From the NCBI GenBank assembly GCA_003008705.1, contig PDUO01000057.1, forward strand, positions 5,012 through 69,011: a DNA stretch of 64,000 nucleotides. The letters are read 5' to 3'. A model generated the notes under the pieces. It was not told the origin of the DNA. It did no database searches and saw only the letters and a program-made list of their open reading frames with translations. Made by a program: the position numbers and the translations under genes. Positions 33,491-46,052 of the stretch are shown here, piece by piece. Numbering within the stretch: position 1 is the first letter of the stretch; each line of letters starts with the position of its first letter. The stretch comes from Pezicula radicicola. Taxonomy: Eukaryota; Ascomycota; Leotiomycetes; Helotiales; Dermateaceae.

Positions 33491-35326
33491 CTATGTCGGA
33501 GGGATGATGGGTACAAGAATTTGTGACTTATACTTCCCGCCCGTCCACAGTCTATGATACCCTGTGTTGACTTGCTCACGATCATGTCGAGTTATAAGCT
33601 CAGGCTCGTCTGTCCTATCCCGGCGTCTCTATGTTTGTCTATTAGCTGCTGTCTTCAGTAAATTGGTGGAGTAGCTTACATATATATCTGTTCCCTGTAC
33701 TATAAAGCGCAGCTTCTCCCCAGCCTGATACACCATAGAGCTTACCAACAGCTCAACATTGAGTTTGTAAACTTGACCTGATTCGAGTTTCAGTTCACGG
33801 CTGTGGAGCAAAACCGGCTGCTCAGGGGTGGAGAGTATTGGGGAAAGCTCGCGATGAGAAGCTCGAAGCCAACCCAGGCAGACAGGACCGTCTTCAAATC
33901 TAGGCTATGTTAGAAAGTGAAGAAGTATATGGTTTACGTCAACCTACACGGCCCAGATAGTCTGAGGAACAAGTTTGTTCTGAGCATCAAGCTTGTAGAT
34001 GGCAACAAAAATATCCATATCAGTGCCAGTGAGGGTCTCCATGAACAGCGTTGCCGATATATGGCCGGTTATCTCTGTCTCCTTATCAAAGCTCATGTCG
34101 AACATTGTGCGAGTATTCTCAGGTCCGCCTCCAAGCGAATGGTATTGCACACTTGAAGTCTTAGTGGGAACCTTCACGGTGAGAGATTCGGTTGCTGCGT
34201 CCAAGAAATATGGAGTGTGGACCTGTCGCTCCAACGGCCACTCAACCTCCGCTCGCCAATTGCCATCATAGAATCTATTTCCAACTTCGAGCAAAACACG
34301 GGGCCACTTTTCCACTTGAGTGTCTTGTTGACCTTTGAGGAATTTGTCGAAGAATGCTCGCTGTTTTTCCACAATCTCGGGCGTATAATAAAAGGCCCAT
34401 TTCTTGCGCCGATGGGCTATCAGCCACTTGTCCTGGCTAGATATTTTCTTGAAGGCTTCAAACGTTCCACGAGTATGAAGACCTTGATCTGCAAAGCTTG
34501 CAGTTACGAGAGCAGGCACCTGGATCTGTTCCAGTTTTGCTTTCTTTGTATCCCAAAGTTCATCAAAGAGAGGGTGTGCCTTTGATTCGAGAAGTATGTT
34601 CTCCACTTGATTGATAGAACAATTCCATCGGTTGCAGACATACTCAAAGAAGGAAGTGCAAGGAATTCCACCATGTCGAACGACCTCACGATAGAAGTCT
34701 GACCATCCTTCGTCCGGACAGATGGCGCCTAGACTAGGTGGTCGCAGTGCGGCGACATGCCATTGCGAGACGGCAAGATAAGACACGCCACTGAGACCGA
34801 CCTTGCCACTGCTCCAAGGAAGAGCAGCTATGTATTCGATAGCATCGTAGAAGCATCCTGCCTCCTCTTTGCCCGACGAAAAATTTGTTGGGCCTTCTCC
34901 CATCCAGGAACCTGGTATATCAATAACTACAACGGCATAGCCATGTTTGGTCCAGTAGACCGGGTCAGGGGCTTCGAAGGGGGTGTATTCAGAGATCCAA
35001 GATGATTCGATTCCACAATTCGGAAAGAGTTGAAAGATATCTAGTCCTCCATGTTTTCCATATGGCTTTCATATGTTAGCGCTTTACTATCAATGAGATA
35101 AAGAAATGTCACTAACAGTCCATGCAATCAGCGGAGCAGCTTTCCTTGATTCGTCTTCCGGGCGGTAGATATCCGCAAACGCATGATATCCAGTCCTTAG
35201 CGGGATAGGAACATGCTTCTCGATAATCATCCCATCTTTTTGGATTTTCTCATAGGTCTGCGGCTTGACTCCTAATTCGGACGGGTGGACCAATGCCTTG
35301 GAAAATATGTATTCAACTTTATCCAT
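33491..35326 (-). CDS. CocE/NonD-type alpha/beta hydrolase (X-Pro dipeptidyl-peptidase family)
   Basis: This is a serine hydrolase of the CocE/NonD family, whose members cleave esters such as cocaine or act as acyl esterases and peptidases. The start MDKVEYIFSKALVHPSELGV leads to VPIPLRTGYHAFADIYRPED, then over an intron to PYGKHGGLDIFQLFPNCG. The nucleophile elbow is GLSGVSYLAVSQW. ASFADQGLHTRGTFEAF and AHRRKKWAFYYTPE carry the likely acid and His regions. The C-terminal jelly-roll domain reads VEWPLERQVHTPYFLDA, ITGHISATLFMETLTGTDMD, then PRFEDGPVCLGWLRASHREL. A last intron joins IVQGTDIY to RRRDRTDEPELITRHDREQV, with the stop at 33491; the frame otherwise ends early at 33629. It is intact at about 560 residues. 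It borders the VAO cluster and could open aryl esters made by a BVMO (inference). Confidence 0.85.
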
Positions 35327-36365
35327 CGTGGTTCAATTTTGCAAGGGGCTTGAAGATAAGAACTTGAGCTGAATTATCAGTGTAACTTGGTAAAGGCGAT
35401 GATTCACTTAAGTACATCATGTTCTACCCACCTCGGTCATTCGGGGTTAAAACAAGTAAGTGAGGGGATAAGGTTGACTTTCTTGTCCGGCTTGGAGGTT
35501 CTCTTCCGTCGGGTCCCGCAGGTGTGTTTCGGAGCACATGAGAGTCAATCTAGGATAGACTTTAAATACTCAAGATTTATCACTATAGATATTAACCGCA
35601 GTAGTCCGTCTGACAGGCACTCGAATAGCCCGCTGGATTGATGGGATAAGCCTTAGATTGAAACTATCATAACGGAGCAATAAGCCCGAAATTAAGCCAG
35701 CCGCTTTTCTTCGCCGGTAGATCTCTGAGAATAGTCGATAGTATCCTTCCATAAGCTCACATACATCTTAGAATACCGAATACTCCCCTAAGACATTTCT
35801 GTCGACTGATTCTTCGCCTCGAGAGCCTTCAGATTTCATTTCTGATAAACTTTCCAGGACTAAATAGGTCTAGAGTCCAAACTCAGATAGTAATAATCCC
35901 TTACTTTCCTTTTTACTGCTAAGTTAGTTCACTTCTCTATTTTCCAGACATAAATCAATGTCTTCTTCAAAATGTCAGAACAGTTAGTAATGCAGAACCT
36001 GCTACGCTATGTTGAATTGTCTTTATACCCGGAAGCTGCAGGTTCTTCTAGAAAGTGTACGTGAAGGTATTCATCGACCACCGTAGAATCGAATGCTATT
36101 TCTATACGGTAGATACATACGAACTAGACTGTATGCATTGAAGATAGTCTGTAACCATCGTCGAGCTATTCACACAATCGACAATGATACTTAAATTAGG
36201 GTGAAGCGTGAATTTTGTCAATAGAACTTGGTCAATGAGACCACAATGTAGGTCGGAGCTGGGGGTATGACTACCCGATGATGTCTATAGCGAGATGCTC
36301 CCAAACAAATCCCCTTAGACGTTCAGTGCAATCAACAAGATTGAACCATCAACACCTAAATAAAT
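35327..36365. other. Intergenic, no gene seen
   Basis: About 1 kb between the hydrolase start and the 3' end of the first VAO-family gene. It should hold the hydrolase promoter. No supported coding frame. Confidence 0.5.
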
Positions 36366-38180
36366 CTAGATCTTGCTAACAACCTCCTTGAAGTGCCCCT
36401 TCGAAGTCCAGATGCCGGATTTCCCTGGTGATAGGATGCCATTCGGATCCATAGTATCCTTCAGCAATGTAGTGTATCTATGGAGTGCTCTGTTGTTGAA
36501 GTCAAATTGCTCCGCAATTTCGTCCATGAAATCGGTATGCGTCCGGTACTCCGTGCAACCATGCTTAGCGCCCAACTCCAGAAGCTTTCGGAACGTCTGA
36601 AGGGTACGTTCTCTTTGGGCGGGTAGAAAGTTGAGTAATAATATGACATAGATATATCGGTCCGTGACATGAAAATCGCAAAGGGAATTAACATCCCCAT
36701 TGTCCAAAATCTTTTTTGCATCGAGATAGTAGGTGTAAGCCTCGCGTCCAGGTGGGAAAATAGGCGAGAAAGCAATATGGCCCCTTTTTACCTTTTCATC
36801 CATGAAAAAACGCTTCAAATTTAACATTGATGGTATACCAGTATCTGGCATCTCCCGTTCGCCATATATTGACGCTTTCAGATACTGTCCAGGCACTCCA
36901 GGCCACGACTCTGAAGTGACCTCAGAGCCAGGAATCGCTGCAAAGGCGCGCTTTACAGATTCGAACAAGGCGGGAACGACTTCCGTCGTCCCATAAAGGG
37001 AGAAGAACGCGAACCAGTTACCCCAACCATTTTCTACACGTATTTCTTCCAGTATCTCATTGGGCACAGCCTTACATTGGGCGACGTAAGGAAGAATCCT
37101 TTCTAATACGCTTGGATCTTTGCTCCTGAGACAATGGCGGGTTATATCTGCTACCGACGGAGAGTTCCCGATAATCCGACGGCGAAGCAGATCCGAAAGA
37201 GTAGTCGTGAGAGTGATGAGATCTTCGAACCTAGGAACACTCACCGAGCAGGCCATGTAGGCCTCGGGAGCTGGATACAAATGGATACCGATCTTCGTAA
37301 CAATACCTTGTAGTAGAGGTAAGTTTCTTTCTAGCACTAATAAGAGTGCTTTGAGGTGAACCTACCAAGGTTTGACTGGAAAAAAAGTCCATCTATAGAA
37401 GGCCCGTAGCCCCTGTTAAAACTTTTAGAATCTATAGTTGCTGAGAACATGATAATTCTTTCTTACTCCTTATGAAGGGCAAAGAGGGGACTATCACTCA
37501 TTGCTCCCATCCCAGTCCTCAAAAGGTCACCATTAGGCAAGACCACTTCAAGCCCACTTTGATTTCGACAATGCTCACCTGTCGGCCCATGGCCATACCC
37601 TCGATCCATGCAATTCCCGAGGACAGAACCCCAGCCGATACCTGGAGCAGACATCCAAAGTTTGAGGCTACGATCCTGGATAGCTTGGTAGAGCTCGATA
37701 AAAGACACCCCAGGCTCAAGGATCGCGTAAGCATACTCTTCATTGATCTCCAATATCTTGTTCATAAGATGGAGGTCGAGGATAACACTTCCTTCGACGA
37801 CGGGGGAAGATCCGCCATAACTATTCGTAACTCATTAGAGGTCTCGTCCACTCCCTCAACTATAACTCGCGTAGTGTTCAAACTTACCCCAGGTTTTTCC
37901 CCCGAGAAATTGTCCAGAGAGGGATCTTGAACTGATTAGCAGCTCGGACAACAGCCTGGACTTCCGCTGGGTTAGATGGTCTAACAGCGCCGCTCGCATT
38001 TCGCACTCGTCCGATAGGAAACGGGTCGATGTAGGAATTCTCGCTGAATAGTCCTTCTAGTGCACCCGTAGTGAAATCTCTAGACACTTTATCCCGACCA
38101 AGAATGCTCTCAATATTGTCAAAGAAGTTGTCAAGAGCCTGGGGTGTAACACCTGGTGGCAAGGTACGGGCTTGAGGCAT
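36366..38180 (-). CDS. VAO-family FAD-linked oxidase 1 (diverged)
   Basis: This flavoprotein is of the vanillyl-alcohol oxidase/4-cresol dehydrogenase family, which oxidises para-substituted phenols via a quinone methide. Four exons (38180-37888, 37820-37467, 37412-37366, 37306-36366) give 544 residues. The start MPQARTLPPGVTPQALDNFF matches family N-termini. The FAD-binding loop is SRGKNLGYGG, with Tyr equivalent to VAO Tyr108. GHIAFSPI keeps the histidine aligned with the covalent-FAD His422. EYRTHTDFMDEI keeps the Tyr503-Arg504 phenol-binding pair. Two VAO residues are changed: His61 is Phe (DPFP) and the catalytic Asp170 is Gly (SAPGIGWGS). The C-terminus DPNGILSPGKSGIW is canonical. It is divergent from the SnoaL-like gene at 38739. 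Confidence 0.9.
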
Positions 38181-38366
38181 GACGGGTGTAGGATTAACCG
38201 TAAGTGGTATTTGGTGCAAAAAGTTCCGATGTTACTTAAATTTAAGTGGTCAAACTCTCTTACTATAATTATAGAAGTTCTTGGATGTTGCGAATTCTTA
38301 TGCTCTGTGCGGTTACGGTTAAGGTCGGGTCCCCAAAGCAACTTGTCGGGTCCCGCTTCATAAACC

Positions 38367-38380
38367 TTAGGGTTAGGGTT
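38367..38380 (+). repeat. Short telomere-like TTAGGG tract
   Basis: The sequence TTAGGGTTAGGGTT lies in the divergent promoter between the first VAO gene and the SnoaL-like gene, preceded by a degenerate GGTTACGGTTAAGG stretch. It is two and a third copies of the vertebrate/filamentous-fungus telomere unit. It could be a TTAGGG-binding-factor site or chance. Confidence 0.5.
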
Positions 38381-38738
38381 CATAGCGAAGAAATAATTTG
38401 CCTACTGCACTACTTAGTTGTAAACAGAGCACGGAAATTTTGAAGTTCAGGAATTAGCCACCTCCACAGCGGCATTACCCTCTCCCCATCTTGAACATTT
38501 ATTAAATCCGGGGCCCGAACGGCGGAACTCTGGTTTGGTCTGGGGAAGCTGCGAGGTTGCTACAGTAGCGTCATTGATGGCCAAATGATTGAACCCGATA
38601 ACCTCAAGGAGGCTCGAGAATTGATAAAAACCCTGTCCTACCCTACACCTTTCCAATTGATCAACTATCAATTTTGAAAACTGAAAAAAAAGGAAAAACT
38701 TTAACCCAATTTCATTCATCGCAAAATCTCCAAAAACC

Positions 38739-39272
38739 ATGGCTGAGCACACCGAGAAAACACCCCTTAGAACCATCCAAGACCTTGAAAAGTATATCGC
38801 CCTCTTTAATAGCGATAACTTTGACAAGTACTTTGGGTATTACGCTAAGAACATCCGGGTAAGTACTATTTAACTAAGAATACGAACTCATGTTATTCAC
38901 GGTTTGTTTGAGCGCATACTAACTTGTGGTGGCTAGATGAACTTTGGAGAATCAGTTCTGAAAGATGAAACTCTTAACGGATATATCACTTGGATCAAAC
39001 CAGCTCACGCCGCTGTGAGTGAGGAGCTGCAACTATACAGATGGGCGTGGGACAGAGAGAGGAACCTCTTGGCAACGGACTACCATGTGCAGTTTCGCGG
39101 CCGCGAGGGTGTCAATGTCGAGAACTTCCAGGGGGGATGGGGTCCAGCACACAGCGGCCAAGGACCGCTGGTAGGGATGAGTATCTGGTATCATTTAGAT
39201 GAGAGAGGTTTTATTAAGGAGCTTGAGGCTTCTGGATCTTGGGTTATAAAGATGGCAGATCCAAAACCTTAA
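38739..39272 (+). CDS. SnoaL-like (NTF2-fold) small protein
   Basis: This encodes a protein of about 147 residues from two exons. The start MAEHTEKTPLRTIQDLEKYI is followed by ALFNSDNFDKYFGYYAKNIR, then over an 82-nt intron MNFGESVLKDETLNGYITWI and KPAHAAVSEELQLYRWAWDR. The pattern of a long first helix, a Tyr-rich cone region and RNLLATDYHVQFRGREGV resembles SnoaL-like/NTF2-fold enzymes, which in fungal clusters act as cyclases, isomerases or dehydratases. The length is normal. It shares a promoter of about 560 bp with the VAO-family gene at 36.4-38.2 kb, so co-expression is likely. The catalytic role is unknown. Confidence 0.7.
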
Positions 39273-41032
39273 GAGTTTCGGGAGACGTTACTAGCGGCAC
39301 TTGCTTCGTAGTGTAATGTTGTGGGCGGGAATGATGTACAGAAATTAGCACATTTCGTCTGGGTTTTTAGACTCACCGGCTGCTGTTTTGTAGAAATTCA
39401 TCCCGTTGCATACCGAACAAGTCTCTCTTTCTAGTCTGGCCTTATGGAATGAGGATGAATGAAACACTGAGTTGCCAGGTTGCCTGTTCATTAGATAAGA
39501 ATTTTAAAAACGAGTACACCAGCTTTAACCGATTTCCCTTCGGAAAGCCCGCTTTTTTACAACGCCACACTCTATATTCAACAACAGATAATATACCCTA
39601 CGAACATCGTATAAAGCTTGAGATTGAAGATTTGGAATCCTAGGAAGCACAAATTACAGTTCTACAGGTAGAAAATTCAAATTGAGTTGAATAACCTTGT
39701 CCTAGAAGTATAATAGCAAAACAATCTCTAGAGAGCAAACTAACTCTAAAATCAATAGCGCCTTACAGATACCTACGAGTTAGTCCTATTGATTGAATTA
39801 ACAAGCAGAAACTTAATTATTAAATAGTAAAGAAAGCAAAGGCAGAGGAGGCTGCTAAAAAACAGTTTAAAATGCTAATCTAAGTCTCAAGGGTCGAAGG
39901 ATCCACGGCAAAAGGTGGCCCGTCTTCTTTCACCGCAAGGATTATATCACGCCAAAAAAATACATTTGTGTTTGCAGAGGTACGTATCATCCCTTTGGTT
40001 GACGGGTCATCAGTGAAAGGGTTACGGTACCTTCCGAAGAGACTGCGATTCGCAGCAGTTTCGACCTTGTATTGATATTCGCAACTAGATCAAGCACGCG
40101 CAGTTCTAGCTTTCTGCTGCGTAAAGAACCTTTGCGCTTCGTGCAGGCCCAAATAATCCGAACTTTCATATCGGAGAACTTTACAAGCACAACTGCGGAG
40201 GCTGAAATTGATATGATCTTACATTGGTAAGACTTTCTTTACTATACCGAACAAGCCTCGACACAGCGAAGCCGCCAAGTCACAAACGTCATAGACCGAG
40301 CGTAGTTACCGGAGCTGAAGCCGATGTATAATTATGAGTGGGGCCTTGACTTTCGCGGGGATGATAACAGAAAACACGACCGCACTAGTGGTAACCAAAA
40401 GAAGATGAGAAAGATTGCCAAGCAACATGATGCTATAGTACCAAAACTCGAGTCTAGTTGGGGGGATATCCTCCTACTAGCTGATAAATTATCAGGATGT
40501 TCTTCGAGCAGAAGTCGCTGTTGTTCGAGACTGGGAAGTTGACAAGAAGGAAATGACAAAAATGTCTAAGTCTCAGAACCGCAAGTAGTGTGTCAGCCTT
40601 TAGAGATACAGCACTATTCTCCTCAAGACAAGCTCCTCATTCAACCAGGAGGTACTTTCACAGAACCCTCGGCGCCGTTGAGACCGACCACTACGAGAAG
40701 AAGTCGGAGTTGCGGGGCCCCGTATGAAATCGATTGCCAGGGTCCCGACATGGAGATCTGCTATCTCATTGGTTCAACGTGGGCGGGCTCATCATGCCGC
40801 GCGCATCGGTGAGGTCTACTTGCAGTCTACTTGTTCTCCCCGGATATTGAAGGTTTTCACCCCTCCCCCATCGGCTAGACACTGGGCTTAGGTGTGGTAA
40901 CTCGGCGCGGTACTTCCTCCGGCAGAAGAGTGCGGGGCCGATGCAAACCAATCGTAGAAACCGTGATATGAAGCTGTGGGAAGTTGATTGACAGCGCATT
41001 GTCCCAATGCGAAAACCAAATCGCAACAGAAG
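39273..41032. other. Intergenic, no confident gene
   Basis: About 1.75 kb with scattered short frames. A stretch near 40588-40860 looks compositionally coding-like but is interrupted on all frames and matches no family I can name. It may be a decayed gene. Confidence 0.4.
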
Positions 41033-42916
41033 ATGGTGCCTCTTGCTCCATTCACCCTGGCTCACGCCGCCGTGGAAAATGAACTAGTAAATGAGTCCCT
41101 ACAACAGTGGAAGGCAGCTCTGCAAAACGCTCCCGAGACCCATTATCTGCCTGCTGGGATATCGGGGGAGGATTGGCCTTCGATTCTTGCTGACTTTGAA
41201 GAAGTGGTCGGTAAAGACTATGTTATCATAGGAGTCGATCTCCGTGAACAGTACAGTGACCCTTTCGCCTTTATAGCAGAGGAACAGTTCAATACGTCGG
41301 CTTCGGCGGCCGTTCAGCCCAGGTCTGTCGAAGGGATTCAGGGTGTTCTAAAGATCGCAAACAAGCACAAGATTCCCCTCTGGACGATTGCTCGCGGACG
41401 CAATCTTGGATATGGCGGGCCAGCTCCCAGGGTAAAGGTAAGAATAATGTTTCTCATTATCCCCGAACCAGCGACTAACACTACGGCTTAGGGCTCCGTC
41501 ATCTTAGACCTGTCCAAGATGAACAAGATCATTGAAGTTAATGACAAATACTTCTACTACGTTGTCGAGCCGGGTGTTTCTTTTTATCAGCTCTATGAAT
41601 TTATCAGGGAGAAGAAGAAGGCAGTCTGGCCATCTATTCCAGCTCTGGGATGGGGCAGTGTGGTAGGCAACGCTTTGGATCGGGTAAGGTTGAGCTCCAC
41701 GCGCACTGGTGCTCTTCAATATAACAGACATAGGGCTGGGGCTACACTCCGACTGGTGACCATTCCAACCACATCTGCGGCATGGAAGTTGTCCTGGCCG
41801 ACACAAGTGTGTTCCGTACCGGGTCGGGTGCGATCAAAGATTCTCCCTGTTGGCATCTCTTCCGCGGTGGTTATGGACCTCAATATGATGGAGTCTTTTC
41901 TCAGTCCAACCTTGGGATCGTGACAAAGCTTGGACTGTGGGCGACTCCGGCGGCAGAGGGATTCATGTCGTGTAAGATCGATGTCCCAAACGAAGCGGAT
42001 CTCATACCGATGGTGGATATATTTGCACAATTGCTGTTAAAAGGTGCAATTCAAAACCACCCCATCATCGGCAATATTCCCCGAGATATAAGCATGCGTG
42101 GACCCAGAAAGAACTATTACGATGGCCCGGGCGCCATCCCGCATGAAAGGCTACTAGAGATACAGAAAGAGCTCGGAGTAGGCTTTTGGAATGCGATTTT
42201 CTCTCTCTACGGCCCAAAAGAAATCATGGAGGTGAATTATCGACGTTGTGAAGAAGCCCTTTCAAAGATCCCTGGCGTAACACTCAAATCGCAGGCATAC
42301 TATCCGAAAGAAGGAGAAAAGCACGTCGATCCTGAAACTATTGCGGCGGAACACCACCCTCTGATGGCCGGCGTGCCCAGCATGATGGCAATCTCGACCT
42401 TGCGGTTCCGTGGCGGAGACGGGTGAGTTTCCGGTGTTCCAAGATTGCATATTTTGAACTGACAGTGCTCCAAGTGGACATATAGCTTTTGCACCGGTTC
42501 TCCCACCTGACGGAAATGCAGCGTTCAATTTCTACCTCGCCTCAAAAGCGGTAGGTGAAAAGTATGGTTTTGACTTCTATGCTGGACTGCATTTGTATCC
42601 TCGCCACTTGACGCACATTAACATGTTACTTTTCGACCGCCATGATGCTAAGCAGTTGTCAAACTTGCACAAGCTCTTCTTGGAGCTGGTCACGATGGCG
42701 AGGAAGGACGGATACAGCGAGTACAGAGCGCACGTTGGATACATGGACCTTGTAGGAGCCCAGTACGACTTTGGTGACCATGCTCGAAGGAAGCTGAGTG
42801 AGCGTTTGAAAGACTGCCTGGATCCGAACGGAATCCTGAGTCCTGGGAAACAAGGCGTCTGGCCGGAGAGATTCCGTGGAAAGAACCAGCCAGCAGGGAC
42901 CGACTACACACTTTGA
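41033..42916 (+). CDS. VAO-family FAD-linked oxidase 2 (diverged)
   Basis: This is a second family member of 578 residues from four exons (41033-41437, 41492-41683, 41734-42422, 42466-42916). MVPLAPFTLAHAAVENELVN is taken as the start; an in-frame ATG 15 codons upstream (40988) is possible. The FAD loop is ARGRNLGYGG. GHIAFAPVLPP keeps the likely covalent histidine and EYRAHVGYMDLV keeps the Tyr-Arg pair. As in oxidase 1, the residues aligned with VAO His61 (DPFAFI) and Asp170 (SIPALGWGS) are Phe and Ala. [17 protein letters not shown] and CLDPNGILSPGKQGVW are canonical. It converges on oxidase 3 and is more like oxidase 1 than oxidase 3. No damage is seen. Confidence 0.9.
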
Positions 42917-43590
42917 ACTGATCGAGACTTAAATCTGGTCTCCTGGACGACATCTTCTGGTGTTGATATCTTCTTTGTCGTCAAACTATAGACTATTATA
43001 GTAGACCCGTTAAAACTTCCATTATAGGTAGCCTTCATTGATAGTCTTGGTAGAAACCCACAAGCAACCAATAAGAGCAAAGTGGATATGATGTCTATCC
43101 TGTTCAACTGATTTTTGTCTCTATGACATTTTGTTTTACTATGCCGAATTCTCAGCCCGCTGTCCTACCAAGTCGCGTTTCCTGTTCTCCTTCCGTTCTG
43201 TCTGATCGCATCTCCTACCTGCTATTCTTCCTCATTTCCCCCTCTCTGCTCTCTGTCTCGCTCGGCTATGGCCCTGACAATAATAGTATGTCTACGTATG
43301 CCGGCGAAAACACTGTGCATTTGTACAGCAGAATCGGGATCGATAGCCTGAGAACCTGGCCTCCGTTTGACCTTCTAGCACCTGAAAGAGCCCGTTTCCG
43401 GATGGGAGTTGCCACGATATTAGAGACTGATGCCCCTATTCGGGTCTGAAGCCTGCTCCGAGCACATGATTGGGGTATTGCCTCTGAAAGTGACAAAGCA
43501 CTCGATGTGAAACGATTCAACGGAGATGAGCTTTAGGCAGAGTGAATTTCGAATAAAAAACTAACTAATTCTCGACCACATGATTCTCTC
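42917..43590. other. Intergenic between convergent VAO genes
   Basis: There is an open frame at 43123-43449 on the plus strand with a hydrophobic stretch (YLLFFLISPSLLSVSL), but no family resemblance and no partner exon. I do not call it a gene. Confidence 0.4.
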
Positions 43591-45644
<2,054 letters not shown>

Positions 45645-45703
45645 TCACCATAAGTCGAGTTGCTTTCAGGTGCCAGAGGAACATACTAGGTTTTCATAGA
45701 TGA

Positions 45704-45757
45704 GAGATTTCTCCGCAAATAAAAATAGCTATTTTTTTATATTTGCGGAGAAATCTC
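45704..45757. promoter_or_regulatory. 54-bp palindrome in divergent promoter
   Basis: Perfect 18-bp arms, GAGATTTCTCCGCAAATA (45704-45721) and its exact complement (45740-45757), flank an A/T centre AAAATAGCTATTTT that is itself palindromic. It lies 90 bp upstream of the VAO start and about 300 bp upstream of the FMO start. The arms contain CCG/CGG, the half-site type bound by Zn2Cys6 regulators. It may be an operator for the pair, or the two ends of a tiny inverted-repeat element. Confidence 0.7.
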
Positions 45758-46052
45758 CTGAACACTAACATCTAGCTCCTCTACGGCAAAGACTTGACGT
45801 CGCAACCCGACAACGCATGAAAATCTCCGAAAACAAGCTCCGGGATCCAAGTCAGCACGCGGGTCGGATAACCGCAGCAGGGAAGAACTCTGGAGCAATA
45901 AATCCTAGCCTAGATCGCCTAGTTCATCAACCCCGCCACCAGGGTCATGGGCGGAACATAACTCGGAGTCCGAGTTATGAGAACATATACCCAGTCATCT
46001 TAAGGAATCACCTCCACAACAGGAGCGATCAACATCCACCAGAATCATCAAG

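Noticed and set aside
33491..33700. C-terminal truncation of the CocE/NonD hydrolase at 33629
   Set aside because: An intron after GTDIY leads to a further exon (DEPELITRHDREQVNTGYHR) with the expected family C-terminus.
43123..43449. Small secreted or membrane protein of 108 residues
   Set aside because: No family match, no partner exon, and it lies in the 3' gap between two convergent genes.
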